This document shows, piece after piece, positions 34,247 through 55,205 of a stretch of DNA of 64,000 bases. Origin of the DNA: Thiobacillus sp. 65-1059 (GTDB lineage Bacteria > Pseudomonadota > Gammaproteobacteria > Burkholderiales > Thiobacillaceae); the NCBI GenBank assembly GCA_001897675.1, contig MKUE01000136.1, forward strand, positions 46,431-110,430. Reading direction: 5' to 3'. The notes under the pieces are model-generated. The model ran no database searches and had not been told where the DNA came from. It worked only from the letters and a program-made list of their open reading frames with translations. Each line of letters begins with the position of its first letter. The first letter of the stretch is position 1. A program made the translations under genes and the position numbers.

Positions 34247-37033
34247 TTACAACGCCTCCACGCTATACGTCACCGCCAGCGTGTGCGTCTCGCCCGGCGC
34301 CACGGTGACGACGTTGTCCATCGCGTTGGCCGACTCGACGCAGACCATTTCGCGCCAGCCGGCGCCGGACTTGCCGCGGCCCATGTCGCCCATCTTGTCG
34401 GCCTTCTCGGTCCACGGCGTCCACACGATGGTGGACAGCGAGCCGGTCTTGGCGATGCGGATGCGGCGCTTGAGGCCGGGGTCGACGATGATGCAGTCGG
34501 CCGGCGTATCGACGTAGACACGGTCGACCTCGCCATCGAAGGCGATGCCGCCGCGTTGCTGCTTGCGCGCGAAGTTGTCGACCTTGTCGTGGTAGTCGCA
34601 GCCCTCCAGCCCGGCGACGCTCACCGCGCCGATGTCGCTGACCTGCAGGTAGGTGTGCAGCGCCTCGCCGATCTTCACCGGGGCATCGCCGGTATTGGTG
34701 GTGGCGAGCCGCAGCTCCAGCCTGTCGCCCACCACCACGCTCAGCGTCAGCTGGGTGGGATGCGGCCACTGCGCGCGGGTCTGCTCGTTGTCCACCAGCT
34801 GCAGGGTGATTTCGGTCCTGGCGTCGTTGCGCTTGCGGCTGCCAATGACCGTCCACGGCACGGTGCGGGCGAAGCCGTGCGCGGGGTAGCCGGATTCGGC
34901 ATCGTGCGCGCCGAACCACGGCCAGCACACCGGGGCGCCGCCGCGGATGGATTTGCCGGCGGCGAACTTGGCGGCGTCGGACACCCACACCACCGGCGCC
35001 TGCTGCGACTTGGGGCGGAAGCTCACCACGTGCGCGCCCTGCAGGCAGATCGTCGCGCGGCCGCCGTGGTTGTCGATGTCGGCATACACAAGACCACCGG
35101 CGCCGACGCGGAAGCTCAACTGGCCGGGAATGGCGAAGCGCGCCAGCGGGTCGGCATGCACCTGCGCCTCGGTCGGATGCTCGACCAGACTGACGTCGCG
35201 CACCGCGCCGAAGGCGGCGGACGTCGTCATCGCCGCATAGGCGCGCAGCGCGGCCGACACGGCGCGCGTCCGGCTGACCGGCTTCCACGCGGCGGCGCCC
35301 CTGGCATCCATCGCGGCGCGGCGGCGCTCCAGCTCGGCGTCCGTCACGCGCAGGCTGATCGTGCGCTGCGGGATGTCGATGTCGATCATGTCGCCCTCCT
35401 CGACCAGGCCGATGTTGCCGCCCTCCGCCGCTTCCGGCGAGGCATGGCCGATCGACAGCCCCGAGGTGCCGCCGGAGAAGCGGCCGTCGGTGATCAGCGC
35501 GCAGGCCTTGCCGAGGTCCTTCGATTTGAGGTACGAGGTCGGGTAGAGCATTTCCTGCATGCCGGGGCCGCCGCGCGGGCCTTCGTAGCGGATCACCACG
35601 ACGTCGCCGGCGACGATCCTGTCGCCGAGGATGGCTTCCACCGCGGCGTCCTGCGATTCGAACACGCGCGCAGGTCCGGAGAATTTCCAGATGCTCTCGT
35701 CCACCCCCGCAGTCTTGACGATGCAGCCGTCGGCAGCGAGGTTGCCGTACAGCACCGCCAGCCCGCCGTCCTTCGAGTAGGCATGCTCGATGTCGTGGAT
35801 GCAGCCGTTGACGCGGTCGTCGTCGAGCCTGGCGAAGCGGCGGTCCTGCGAGAACGCGGTCTGGGTCGGCACGCCGCCGGGCGCGGCGCGGAAGTAGTCC
35901 TTCACATCCTTGTCTTTGGTGCGGCGGATGTCGTAGACGTCGATCTGCTCGCCCAGGGTCTTCATCAGCACGGTCGGCACGTCGCGGTGGACCAGGCCGC
36001 CGCGCTCCAGCTCGCCGAGGATCGCCATCACGCCGCCGGCGCGGTGCACGTCTTCCATGTGGTAGGTCTGGATCGACGGCGCCACTTTGGACAGATGCGG
36101 CACGCGGCGGCTCATGCGGTCGATGTCGGCCATGGTGAAATCGACCCCGGCCTCGTGCGCCGCGGCCAGCAGGTGCAGCACGGTGTTGGTCGAACCGCCC
36201 ATCGCGATGTCGAGCGCGATGGCATTCTCGAACGCGTCGAAGCTGGCGATCGCGCGCGGCAGCACGCGGGTGTCGCCGTCCTCGTAGTAGCGGCGGGTGT
36301 TGCGGACGATGAGGCGCGCGGCGGCGAGGAACAGGTTACGGCGGTCGGCGTGGGTCGCCAGCAGCGAGCCGTTGCCCGGCAGCGAAAGCCCCAGCGCCTC
36401 GGTCAGGCAGTTCATCGAATTGGCGGTGAACATGCCCGAGCACGAACCGCAGGTCGGGCAGGCCGAGCGCTCGAGCTGGTTGACCTTGTCGTCGCTGAAC
36501 TTGGCGTCGGCCGCCGACACCATGGCGTCGACCAGGTCGAGCTTGATGGTCTGCTTGTCCCACACCACCTTGCCGGCTTCCATCGGCCCGCCGGAGACGA
36601 ACACCGTCGGGATGTTCAGCCGCAGCGCGGCGTTCAGCATCCCCGGGGTGATCTTGTCGCAGTTGGAGATGCACACCAGCGCGTCGGCGCAGTGCGCGTT
36701 GACCATGTACTCGACCGAGTCGGCAATCAGATCGCGCGAAGGCAGCGAATACAGCATGCCGCCGTGGCCCATGGCGATGCCGTCGTCGACCGCGATGGTG
36801 TTGAATTCCTTCGCCACGCCGCCGGCCGCCTCGATCTCGCGCGCCACCAGCTGGCCCATGTCCTTGAGGTGCACGTGGCCCGGCACGAACTGGGTGAACG
36901 AGTTGGCGATGGCGATGATGGGCTTGGAAAAGTCGCCGTCCTTCATGCCGGTGGCGCGCCACAGCGCACGCGCTCCCGCCATGTTGCGGCCACGGGTGGT
37001 TGTCCAGGAACGGTAGTCAGGCATGATGCTCAC
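34247..37033 (-). CDS. ilvD: Dihydroxy-acid dehydratase (IlvD) fused in frame to D-hexose-6-phosphate mutarotase/aldose 1-epimerase-like domain
   Basis: One 928-aa ORF: residues 1-~615 IlvD ([26 protein letters not shown] ... AVRDVS), then [42 protein letters not shown] ... (YeaD-like). Confidence 0.85.
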   Translation of the reverse strand: MSIMPDYRSWTTTRGRNMAGARALWRATGMKDGDFSKPIIAIANSFTQFVPGHVHLKDMGQLVAREIEAAGGVAKEFNTIAVDDGIAMGHGGMLYSLPSRDLIADSVEYMVNAHCADALVCISNCDKITPGMLNAALRLNIPTVFVSGGPMEAGKVVWDKQTIKLDLVDAMVSAADAKFSDDKVNQLERSACPTCGSCSGMFTANSMNCLTEALGLSLPGNGSLLATHADRRNLFLAAARLIVRNTRRYYEDGDTRVLPRAIASFDAFENAIALDIAMGGSTNTVLHLLAAAHEAGVDFTMADIDRMSRRVPHLSKVAPSIQTYHMEDVHRAGGVMAILGELERGGLVHRDVPTVLMKTLGEQIDVYDIRRTKDKDVKDYFRAAPGGVPTQTAFSQDRRFARLDDDRVNGCIHDIEHAYSKDGGLAVLYGNLAADGCIVKTAGVDESIWKFSGPARVFESQDAAVEAILGDRIVAGDVVVIRYEGPRGGPGMQEMLYPTSYLKSKDLGKACALITDGRFSGGTSGLSIGHASPEAAEGGNIGLVEEGDMIDIDIPQRTISLRVTDAELERRRAAMDARGAAAWKPVSRTRAVSAALRAYAAMTTSAAFGAVRDVSLVEHPTEAQVHADPLARFAIPGQLSFRVGAGGLVYADIDNHGGRATICLQGAHVVSFRPKSQQAPVVWVSDAAKFAAGKSIRGGAPVCWPWFGAHDAESGYPAHGFARTVPWTVIGSRKRNDARTEITLQLVDNEQTRAQWPHPTQLTLSVVVGDRLELRLATTNTGDAPVKIGEALHTYLQVSDIGAVSVAGLEGCDYHDKVDNFARKQQRGGIAFDGEVDRVYVDTPADCIIVDPGLKRRIRIAKTGSLSTIVWTPWTEKADKMGDMGRGKSGAGWREMVCVESANAMDNVVTVAPGETHTLAVTYSVEAL

Positions 37034-37112
37034 TCAATCTATAATCAGCCGGTCATTTTACCCGCGCTTTGACCTCCCCGAATCCCGATCCCTGAATCCC
37101 GGCCCCCACCCC

Positions 37113-37895
37113 ATGCTCGTCCATCCGCAATTCGATCCCGTCGCCCTGCAGCTCGGCCCGGTCGCCGTCCACTGGTACGGCCTCATGTACCTCGTCGCCT
37201 TCATGCAAGTCATCCTTCTCGGCCGCTGGTGCATCGCGCATCGGCCGTGGACCGGCTGGAACGCCAGGATGCTCGACGACGTGCTGTTCTACGGCGTGCT
37301 CGGCGTCATCCTCGGCGGGCGGCTGGGCTACGTGCTGTTCTACAAGCCGGCGGAATACCTGGCCAACCCGCTCGACATCCTCAAGCTGTGGGAAGGCGGC
37401 ATGAGCTTTCACGGCGGCTTCCTCGGCGTGCTCGTCGCGATGATGCTGTTCGCGCACCGCCACCAGCTGCGCTGGCTCGCCGTCACCGACTTCATCGCCC
37501 CGCTGGTGCCGCTGGGGCTCGCCGCCGGCAGGCTCGGCAACTTCATCAACGGCGAACTGTGGGGGCGCGCCACCGACCTGCCGTGGGGCATGCTGTTCCC
37601 GCAGGCGGGCGACGGCATCGCGCGCCATCCCTCGCAGCTGTACCAGTTCGCCGGCGAAGGGCTGTTGCTGTTCGTCATCCTGTGGCTCTATTCCAGCAAG
37701 CCGCGCCCGCTCGGCGCCGTCTCCGGCGTGTTCCTCATCGGCTACGGCAGCCTGCGCTTCCTCGCCGAGTTCGCCCGCGAGCCCGACAGCTTCCTCGGCC
37801 TGCTGGGGCTGGGCCTCTCCATGGGGCAATGGCTGAGCCTGCCGATGGTCGTCGCCGGCATCCTCATGCTGCGCTGGGCGCAGCGCCGCGCGTGA
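37113..37895 (+). CDS. lgt: Prolipoprotein diacylglyceryl transferase
   Basis: [39 protein letters not shown]. Confidence 0.95.
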   Translation: MLVHPQFDPVALQLGPVAVHWYGLMYLVAFMQVILLGRWCIAHRPWTGWNARMLDDVLFYGVLGVILGGRLGYVLFYKPAEYLANPLDILKLWEGGMSFHGGFLGVLVAMMLFAHRHQLRWLAVTDFIAPLVPLGLAAGRLGNFINGELWGRATDLPWGMLFPQAGDGIARHPSQLYQFAGEGLLLFVILWLYSSKPRPLGAVSGVFLIGYGSLRFLAEFAREPDSFLGLLGLGLSMGQWLSLPMVVAGILMLRWAQRRA

Positions 37896-38257
37896 TCGAG
37901 CGGCTGTGGAAGCTAGGCGGCTGGCTCGGCATCGCCGCCATGCTGGCGCTCTCGCTGACGCCCCCGATGCTGGGCGAAAGCGGCAGCCACGCCGACAAGA
38001 TCGTCCACTTCGCCGGCTATGCCGTGTTGATGTTCTGGTGGGCGCAGCTCGTCGTGGAGCGGCGCTGGAAGCTCGCCGTGGCGGTGGCGCTGTTCGGCGC
38101 CGCCATCGAACTGCTGCAGGGCCTCACCCCCGACCGCCAGCCCGATGGGCTCGACGCGCTGGCCAACACTGGCGGCGTCCTGCTCGGCTGGTTTTTTGCC
38201 CGCCTGCTGCCCAATCTGCCCGCTCGACTCGCGGCGCTTTCCGCATCGCGTCACTGA
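37892..38257 (+). CDS. VanZ-like family protein; GTG start overlapping the lgt stop
   Basis: [51 protein letters not shown]. Confidence 0.85.
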   Translation: MIERLWKLGGWLGIAAMLALSLTPPMLGESGSHADKIVHFAGYAVLMFWWAQLVVERRWKLAVAVALFGAAIELLQGLTPDRQPDGLDALANTGGVLLGWFFARLLPNLPARLAALSASRH

Positions 38258-38276
38258 CGCTATAATCCGCCGCACT

Positions 38277-38352
<76 letters not shown>

Positions 38353-38494
38353 TCACAACCAGGCCAGATAAGCTCAATGTCTTTCGACAAGCCCAAATGA
38401 GCAAGAGCCACGAAACCTTTGAATTTATCCAGGATATTGCCGGTTGCAGGCCCTGCCAGCCACTGCAGCATGAGTCTGCGCGCGAGATCACTGC

Positions 38495-40420
38495 GTGACC
38501 GCTGCCGAACTGCTCGAAAGCCTCAACCTCCTCGATGAGCACGAGCGCATCGAGGCCAAGCGTGCCTCCGACGCTGGCAAATCCGTGCTGGAAACAATTT
38601 GCGCCTTTGCCAACGAGCCCGGTCTGGGTGGCGGCTGGATCGCATTGGGCGTCGTCCGTGAAGAGATGGCGCTATTCCCGTCCTACGAGGTTGAGGGCAT
38701 CGAGCAGCCGGACAAGCTCTCGGCGGACATCGCCAGCCAGTGCCGCGACATATTCAATGTGCCCTTGCGGGTGGACATCTCGACAGAAAACGTCCAGGGC
38801 AAAAATGTCGTTGTCGTTTTCGTCCCCGAGGCGCAACCGCAGGACAAACCCGTCTTCTTCAAAAGCCAAGGGCTGCCCAAGGGCGCATTCCGCCGCATCG
38901 GCAGCACCGATCAACGTTGCACCGACGACGACCTGGCGGTGTTTTACCAGGGGCGCCAGCAGGAAAGCTTCGATGCCGGCATCGTCGCCGACGCCTCCCT
39001 GGAGGATTTCTCGCCCGAGGCCATTGCCGACTACCGCCAGTCCCGCGCCGAAGCCAACCCGGATGCCGAGGAGCTGCGCTGGCCCGACGAAGAATTGCTG
39101 CAATCCTTGGGCGCCATCCGCCGCAATCAAAAAGGGGAGTGGAAGCCCACCGTCGCCGGTCTGATCCTGTTCGGCAAGCCCTCGGCCTTGCGCCGCTGCT
39201 TTCCCATGACCCGCGTCGATTACATCCGCGTTCCCGGCCGCGATTGGGTGCCCGATCCCGACCGCCGTTTCGACACCGTCGAACTGCGCGATTCATTGTT
39301 CCGCCTGATCCGCCGCGCCCAGGCCGCAGTCCTCGACGATCTGCCCAAGAGCTTCGGCCTAGACGAAGGCGCGCTGCAGCGACAGGACAAGCCGGTGATC
39401 CCCCTGCGCGTCATCCGCGAGGCGCTGGTCAATGCGCTGATGCACCGCAGCTACCGCAGCCACAGCCCGGTGCAAATCATCCGCTACGCCAACCGGCTCG
39501 AAATCCGCAATCCCGGCTTCTCGCTCAAGTCACCCGAGCACCTGGGCGAACCCGGCTCCCAGCCGCGCAACCCCAAGATCGCCGCAGTCCTGCATGAGAC
39601 CCGCTTTGCCGAAACCAAGGGCAGCGGCATTCGCGTCATGCGCGAGAGCATGGAACAGGCCGGCCTCACCCCGCCGCTGTTCGAATCCGACCGGGGCGCC
39701 GACCAGTTCGTTGCCCGCTACTTCTTCCATCACTTCCTCGGCGAAGACGACATCGTCTGGCTTGCGCAATTCCGCGACTTGCACCTCACCGATGAAGAGG
39801 CCAAGGCGCTGATCGTGGTCAGGGAAGCCGGCGCCATCGACAACGCCACCTACCGGGAACTGAACAAGGTCGATGCCCTCGCCGCCAGCGGCGCCTTGCG
39901 CCGGCTGCGCGACGCTGGCCTGCTGGCGCAGAAGGGCCGGGGCTCGGCCACCTACTATGTGCCGACCGACCGGCTGGGAAGCAGCGGAGAGCGCTTATCT
40001 AGTAACCCCCCGGCCTTATCTGCCCACCCTGAAGCCTTATCTAGGGAGCTCGGCGATTTGTCTAGGGAGTCTCCCGGCTTGTCTAGGGAGTCAGAAACCA
40101 TAACCAGCGAGCAGGAAAGCGCCCGGCAGGAAGCCCGGCGGGTCTTGCTGGCCGCCCTGCCCGGCGAATTGGCTGCCCGGCTTGGCGCCCTGGGCCGGCG
40201 CAGCCCGCCCGACGACGTACGCGCGGTGGCACTCGGCCTCCTGCGTCATCAGGCGTGGCGGCTGGAAGAACTTGGCACCCTGCTGCAACGCAATCCTGAA
40301 TACATCCGGCAAAAATACGTGCAGCCGTTGCTCCAGGCTGGGCTGATCACCATGACCCATCCTGAAGAGCCAAACGATCCGCAGCAGGCGTACCGAGCGG
40401 TATCGGACGCAAAAGAGTGA
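38495..40420 (+). CDS. AlbA_2/Schlafen-like putative DNA-binding protein with RecG-like C-terminal HATPase_c_4-type region
   Basis: ERIEAKRASDAGKSVLETICAFANEPGLGGGWIALGV; IREALVNALMHRSYRSHSPVQIIRYANRLEIRNPG. Confidence 0.82.
   Translation: MTAAELLESLNLLDEHERIEAKRASDAGKSVLETICAFANEPGLGGGWIALGVVREEMALFPSYEVEGIEQPDKLSADIASQCRDIFNVPLRVDISTENVQGKNVVVVFVPEAQPQDKPVFFKSQGLPKGAFRRIGSTDQRCTDDDLAVFYQGRQQESFDAGIVADASLEDFSPEAIADYRQSRAEANPDAEELRWPDEELLQSLGAIRRNQKGEWKPTVAGLILFGKPSALRRCFPMTRVDYIRVPGRDWVPDPDRRFDTVELRDSLFRLIRRAQAAVLDDLPKSFGLDEGALQRQDKPVIPLRVIREALVNALMHRSYRSHSPVQIIRYANRLEIRNPGFSLKSPEHLGEPGSQPRNPKIAAVLHETRFAETKGSGIRVMRESMEQAGLTPPLFESDRGADQFVARYFFHHFLGEDDIVWLAQFRDLHLTDEEAKALIVVREAGAIDNATYRELNKVDALAASGALRRLRDAGLLAQKGRGSATYYVPTDRLGSSGERLSSNPPALSAHPEALSRELGDLSRESPGLSRESETITSEQESARQEARRVLLAALPGELAARLGALGRRSPPDDVRAVALGLLRHQAWRLEELGTLLQRNPEYIRQKYVQPLLQAGLITMTHPEEPNDPQQAYRAVSDAKE
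39995..40099 (+). repeat. Five in-frame 21-nt repeats encoding LSxxxxx heptapeptides
   Basis: LSSNPPA-LSAHPEA-LSRELGD-LSRESPG-LSRESET; DNA units start TTATCTAG/TTGTCTAGG. Confidence 0.85.
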
Positions 40421-40452
40421 GTGGATCAGAACAAGAATGATTGAAGGGTGAG

Positions 40453-40860
40453 ATGGCCAACAACAAAGAAACCGAAAAGAAACCGAACGGGCGGAACTGC
40501 ACAAGACGATCTGGCGCATCGCCAACGACCTGCGCGGCAGCGTGGACGGCTGGGACTTCAAGACCTACGTGCTCGGCATGCTGTTCTACCGCTTCATCTC
40601 GGAAAACCTGACCAGCAACCTCAACGAACAGGAGCGCAAGGCCGGTACTCCGGATTTCGACTACGCCCGCTTGAGCGATGCCGACGCCGAATTCGGCCGC
40701 GCCGAGACGGTGAAGGAAAAGGGCTTCTACATCCTGCCTTCCGAACTGTTTGCCAATGTGCGGGCCCGCGCCCGGCATGACGCCAACCTCAACGAAACGC
40801 TCTCCCGTATCTTTGCCGACATCGAAGGCTCGGCCAGCCACAGTTTCTTGATTGGCAATG
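40453..40860 (+). pseudogene. hsdM (type I R-M methyltransferase) remnant: N-terminal part only, frameshifted near start and truncated
   Basis: Frame shift near 40470-40481, then ETERAELHKTIWRIANDLRGSVDGWDFKTYVLGMLFYRFISENLTSNLNEQE ... SRIFADIEGSA, then unrelated sequence. Confidence 0.8.
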
Positions 40861-40964
40861 CCCCGCAGAAAGACGCTCTATTACGCTCTGCCCCAGTAGC
40901 GAGTAGTTCGGCAGTAAACCCCGCACCACCTATTCAAGTCCAACAAGATATAAGAAATCCAACT

Positions 40965-40989
40965 AGCCCGCGTAAATGCGGGCTTTTTC
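40965..40989 (+). terminator. Intrinsic terminator
   Basis: AGCCCGC-GTAAAT-GCGGGCTTTTTC. Confidence 0.75.
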
Positions 40990-41010
40990 TATTATTGGCC
41001 TGATGCCCCT

Positions 41011-43662
<2,652 letters not shown>

Positions 43663-43864
43663 TTTTCGCCTCCCGTCCAATAGCCCGGCCTTCACGCCTG
43701 AGCATAGCAATCCGGCCGGTCCAGCCAAGCCGAAGGCCGGCCTTCCGCCCGAACCACGCCGCCGACAGCGTCTATGCTGTGTTTAGCGCGCCCGATTCGG
43801 AAACGCTCGGCCGGCGCCAAAGCAAACAGCCGGCAAACCCGCCCGTGACCACAAGGAGAACGCA

Positions 43865-44446
43865 ATGAAATTAATAGGATGGTTGATCCTGCCTGCATTG
43901 ATGGCGGGAGCGGCTGCCTGGGCCGCCGAAGCACCTGCGGCAAAACCGGTTGCGGGAAGCGAAACTTCCATGCAGAAAGCCGAGGACAGCGCAAGGCAGG
44001 CGGCAGAGGAAGCCAAAGCGGCGCTGCGGAAGGCAGCAGACGCCGCCGCCGTGGCCCTGGAAAAAGCCGAGCTGGCCGTCAGCGAGGCGTCGCAGAAAAC
44101 CGCCAATGCGGCCAGACAAGCGGCGAAGGATGCCGAAGAAGCAGCAAGGCTCGCCGCGCACAAGGCCGCCGAGGCCAGCAGAAAAGCCACCGCGACCTCC
44201 ATGGACGCCGCTCGCAAAGTGGAGGAATCCGCGAAGAAAGCGGCGGTCGCCAGCAAGGGGGCGATGGCGAAGGCGGTGGCGGCGGCCGAACAGACGGCCA
44301 GGTCGGGCGGCGCGGCGGCACGCAAAGCGGCCGAAGAAGCAAGGGACGCGGCACGCAATGCGATGGAAGCCGCCAAGGCGGCGGCAGACCGGGCGTTGGC
44401 AGGCGGGGATATGGCGCGCAACGCCAAGGAAGGTGCGAAGAAGTAA
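43865..44446 (+). CDS. Secreted Ala/Lys/Glu-rich helical (coiled-coil / LEA-like) protein
   Basis: Signal peptide MKLIGWLILPALMAGAAAWAAEA; periodic KAAExARxAA pattern. Confidence 0.75.
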   Translation: MKLIGWLILPALMAGAAAWAAEAPAAKPVAGSETSMQKAEDSARQAAEEAKAALRKAADAAAVALEKAELAVSEASQKTANAARQAAKDAEEAARLAAHKAAEASRKATATSMDAARKVEESAKKAAVASKGAMAKAVAAAEQTARSGGAAARKAAEEARDAARNAMEAAKAAADRALAGGDMARNAKEGAKK

Positions 44447-44465
44447 GCGCGCGTTGGATCGCCGG

Positions 44466-45314
44466 TCAGCCCAGCTCCACCCATACCGGCTGATGGTCCG
44501 ATGCCGCAGTCGCGGTATCGATGCCGTGCGCCTTGAGGCGATTCACCAGGCCTTCGGTGACGAAGACGAAATCGAAGCATTCAGGCCGGCTGACGAAATC
44601 GACCGGGTGGATGCCGACCGTGGGAGCATGCGGTTCGCCGGGATGCAGCACTTCCCAGGCATCGCGAAAGCCGGGTTCGCCGCCGGCGAACGGGGCGAGG
44701 ATTTGCGCTCGCTCGGGTGCCGAGGCGGGGAAGTTCATGTCGCCGCACAACAGCGCCGCGGCGGGCCGCGGAAACACCTCGAACGAACCGCCCTGCTCTT
44801 CGGCCAGCGACGAGCGCGCCGCCATGGCGCAGGCTTCGGCGTGCAGGCGGCGGATGGCGTCGATCTGCATCACGCGCTGAGGCCGCGAGTAGTACTCCAG
44901 ATGCGTGGTCATCACCCGCAGCGGGCCGACATCAGCTTCGACCACGGCCTCGATCAGCACCCGCTGCATGCTGGGCGCGTCCGGCTCGGCCGGCCACGGC
45001 AAGAAATGCCGCCATACCTGGCCGACGGGCAGACGGGAGAAGAGGGCGTTGCCGAAGCACTTGCGGCCGCCGCGGCCGTCGGGCACGTCGGTCGCCGCGC
45101 CGTAGACCGCCGCGTAGCCGGGCAGGCCGGCGGCCAGCTCGGCCATCTGGTCCTCGCCGCGGCTGCCTGGCAGACCGGGGAAGTTGACCGCGACCTCCTG
45201 CAGGCAGATGACGTCGAAATCGCCCAGTTCACCAAGGGTGCGCAGGGTGCGCGCAAGGTCGACCCGGCCGTCCAGGCCACGCCCCCATTGAATGTTCCAG
45301 CTCAGCAGCTTCAT
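44466..45314 (-). CDS. Endonuclease/exonuclease/phosphatase family protein
   Basis: MKLLSWNIQWGRG; ICLQEV; LLCGDMNFP; SDHQPVWVEL. Confidence 0.9.
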   Translation of the reverse strand: MKLLSWNIQWGRGLDGRVDLARTLRTLGELGDFDVICLQEVAVNFPGLPGSRGEDQMAELAAGLPGYAAVYGAATDVPDGRGGRKCFGNALFSRLPVGQVWRHFLPWPAEPDAPSMQRVLIEAVVEADVGPLRVMTTHLEYYSRPQRVMQIDAIRRLHAEACAMAARSSLAEEQGGSFEVFPRPAAALLCGDMNFPASAPERAQILAPFAGGEPGFRDAWEVLHPGEPHAPTVGIHPVDFVSRPECFDFVFVTEGLVNRLKAHGIDTATAASDHQPVWVELG

Positions 45315-45539
45315 GGACAGTCTCCTTCGCAGGGGAGGGAAGCGGGCATTCCCACTCGCGCGCCCAGTTCCGGCCCGCACGGAACCCCTTGCCACGGCAA
45401 GGCTTCGGCAAAAAAAGCAGCCCAAATAATTGTTGTAATTCGCAGGGCACGGAATTAGAATTTTGTACTTTTCGCTAAAATTTTTTGTTTTTTACGGCTT
45501 GCCGCTGGGCAGGCCGTTGTTGACTGGGCACACGGAATC

Positions 45540-51466
<5,927 letters not shown>

Positions 51467-51555
51467 ATCCGCCGCATAGGCGCGACGGCAGGCGCCCTGC
51501 CGCCGCGCCTGCCCAATCGGGGTATGCTGCGACTTTGCCGCCGCTCGCTGTCCGG

Positions 51556-52989
51556 ATGCTTCCTGGCCCTTATTACCCCCGCTCGTTCACCATCCTGGTC
51601 ATCGTCGCCATGAGCGTGCTGATCGTGCCGCTGGCGAGCGGCCTGATCAATGCGGTGCACGTGCTGCAGGGGGTGGTCGACACCCAGCGCCAGTTCACCC
51701 GCAACAGCCTCGCCATCACGCGCGACGTGCGACAGATCGTCGAATCGGTCAGCCAGTTGCAGCGTGCCGCCGGGCAATACCATCTGCTGCAGGACGCCGA
51801 GTTCGGCCCCGCCCTGCGGACACGCTTCAGCGAACTGCAGGCCCAGCTGGCGCAGCTCGATACGCAACTCGTCGACGCCGCGTCGCACGCCACGCTGGCC
51901 GCGCTGCGAACACGCAGCCGGGCGCTATATCGCCAGCTGCAGCCGGGGGCGTTTCTCGACAGCCCCCGCTTCCATGCGCTCGACCCTGCCTTCGATGCGC
52001 TGCATGCCAACGCGCGAACGCTGCTCGTCCAGGCCGACGCCGCCGTGCAGCGCGAGCTGCAGGCACTGGAAACGGCGGTGCAGACCACCCGGCAGCGGCT
52101 GATCGTGCTGGCGCTGGCACTGATTCCGCTGACGCTGCTGCTGGCCGCGGTGTTTTCCTGGATGATCAACCGCCCGATCAAGCAGCTCAAGGCCTCGATC
52201 CAGCAGCTCGGCCGCGCCGACCTCTCCCCCTTGCCGGCGATCAGCGGACCGCAGGACATCGTCGAACTGGGGCGCGAGGTCGACTGGCTGCGTCAGCGCC
52301 TGCAGGCGCTGGAAGAGCAGAAGCTGCGCTTCCTGCGCCACGTTTCGCACGAGCTGAAAACCCCGCTTGCCTCGCTGCGCGAGGGCGTGGCGCTGCTGGG
52401 CGATGAACTCGCGGGCAGTCTCAACCCGCGCCAGCGCAGCATCGTCGGCATCATGGACGGCGGCAGCCGCGAGTTGCAGAAGCGCATCGAAGACCTGATC
52501 CGCTATGGCGGCATGATGCGCGACGCCACCCTGCCGCCCGCCGTCCCGCAAGCGCTGGCCGCTGCCCTCGCCAACGTGCTGGCGCGGCAGCGGCTGGCAC
52601 TCGACGCACGCGGAATCCGGGTCGAGACGCAGCTGGCCGCCGCCACGCTGCGCGCCGATCGCAATCAACTGGAAACCGTACTCGACAACCTGTTGTCCAA
52701 TGCGATCAAATTCAGCCCCGAGGGCGGGCGCATCCTGGTGAAAAGCGCGCCCGCCGGGGATGCCGTCGCAGTATGGGTGTGCGACCAGGGCGACGGCATC
52801 CCGCAGGCCGAGCGCCCGCGCGTTTTCGAACCGTTTTTCCAGGGCGCGCGCCAGCCTGCCAGCACGATCAAGGGCAGCGGACTGGGACTGTCGATCGTGC
52901 GCGAATACCTGCTGGCCGCCGGCGGCAGCATCGAGGTGATCGATTGCCCGCCGTGGTCGACCTGCTTTAAATTAACCTGGCCCGCTTAA
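51556..52989 (+). CDS. Sensor histidine kinase, GlrK/QseE-like
   Basis: HAMP; RHVSHELKTPLASLREGVALL; GLGLSIVREYL. Confidence 0.9.
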   Translation: MLPGPYYPRSFTILVIVAMSVLIVPLASGLINAVHVLQGVVDTQRQFTRNSLAITRDVRQIVESVSQLQRAAGQYHLLQDAEFGPALRTRFSELQAQLAQLDTQLVDAASHATLAALRTRSRALYRQLQPGAFLDSPRFHALDPAFDALHANARTLLVQADAAVQRELQALETAVQTTRQRLIVLALALIPLTLLLAAVFSWMINRPIKQLKASIQQLGRADLSPLPAISGPQDIVELGREVDWLRQRLQALEEQKLRFLRHVSHELKTPLASLREGVALLGDELAGSLNPRQRSIVGIMDGGSRELQKRIEDLIRYGGMMRDATLPPAVPQALAAALANVLARQRLALDARGIRVETQLAAATLRADRNQLETVLDNLLSNAIKFSPEGGRILVKSAPAGDAVAVWVCDQGDGIPQAERPRVFEPFFQGARQPASTIKGSGLGLSIVREYLLAAGGSIEVIDCPPWSTCFKLTWPA

Positions 52990-53007
52990 CCTGGCCCTTG
53001 CCCCGCG

Positions 53008-53480
53008 ATGACGCTTAAATCGGTTCTTCTTGCCGGCCTGCTGCTATTGAGCGCCTGTGCCGCCCCGCCCGCCCCCGAGCGTCCGCCCTTCCGCGCCGTC
53101 CAGGCCGAACCGGGCGGGGCCGCCGCACTGTTGGGCGAACTGGCGCGGGTGGCGGCGCTGTCCGCCGAGCAGCGGCGGCGCGAACTGGCCGAACTGGAAG
53201 GCGAACGCCGCCACGACGACGCCCGCCGCTTTCAGCTGGCCGCCCTGCTGGAACGCGAGGACGGCGTGGAGGCGCTCGAACGCAGCCTCAAAATCCTCGG
53301 CACGCTCAGCGAGGCCGACCCACGCGCGCAGGCGCTGCTCGATCTGATGAAAAAATCGCTCAAGGCGCGCATCGAACTCAGGCAGCAAACTGCGCGCGCG
53401 CAGGAATTGCAGGACAAGCTGGAGCAGATCAAGGCGCTGGAAAAATCCCTGCAGCAGCGCACCATTCCCGCCAAAACGCC

Positions 53481-53484
<4 letters not shown>
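53008..53484 (+). CDS. Small lipoprotein between GlrK- and GlrR-like genes (QseG-position)
   Basis: Lipobox LLLLSAC; coiled-coil C-terminus; operon position. Confidence 0.75.
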
Positions 53485-54833
<1,349 letters not shown>

Positions 54834-54994
54834 ACGTCGGGCGCAGGCGACAGCGGACCTTCACCGACGCCGCCCCGGCGCCAGCAGGGAATGCCAGGCG
54901 CTTGATTCAAAAGCAGATCGTTCATCTGGCACATCCCCTGCAAGAGGCGGATACCGCCTTCGCGCGCCTTCATCAACGCTGAGAGGAGAACGCC

Positions 54995-55162
54995 ATGTTC
55001 GGATGGGCCATTACATTTCTGATCGTCGCCATCGTCGCCGGCGTTTTCGGCTTTGCCGGCGCGGCAGGCACCGCAGCCTGGATCGCCAAAGTGCTGTTCG
55101 CCGTCGGTCTGGTGGTGTTTCTGGCATTGCTGACCGGCGGCCGCCGGCCGCCGGCGCCCTGA
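54995..55162 (+). CDS. DUF1328-like small membrane protein
   Basis: [55 protein letters not shown] (55 aa, below the supplied ORF cutoff). Confidence 0.85.
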   Translation: MFGWAITFLIVAIVAGVFGFAGAAGTAAWIAKVLFAVGLVVFLALLTGGRRPPAP

Positions 55163-55182
55163 AACCTGCCGCATCGCATTAC

Positions 55183-55205
55183 GGGGAGCCTGGCTCCCCT
55201 TTTTT
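55183..55205 (+). terminator. Intrinsic terminator downstream of DUF1328 gene
   Basis: GGGGAGCCTGGCTCCCCTTTTTT. Confidence 0.8.

Noticed and set aside
34283-37072. 929-aa plus-strand ORF opposite ilvD-mutarotase
   Set aside because: Mirror ORF caused by GC-rich codon usage; the minus strand clearly encodes conserved IlvD and mutarotase motifs. Same reasoning for 41062-43683, 1907-4432, 46152-48473 and 61290-63371.
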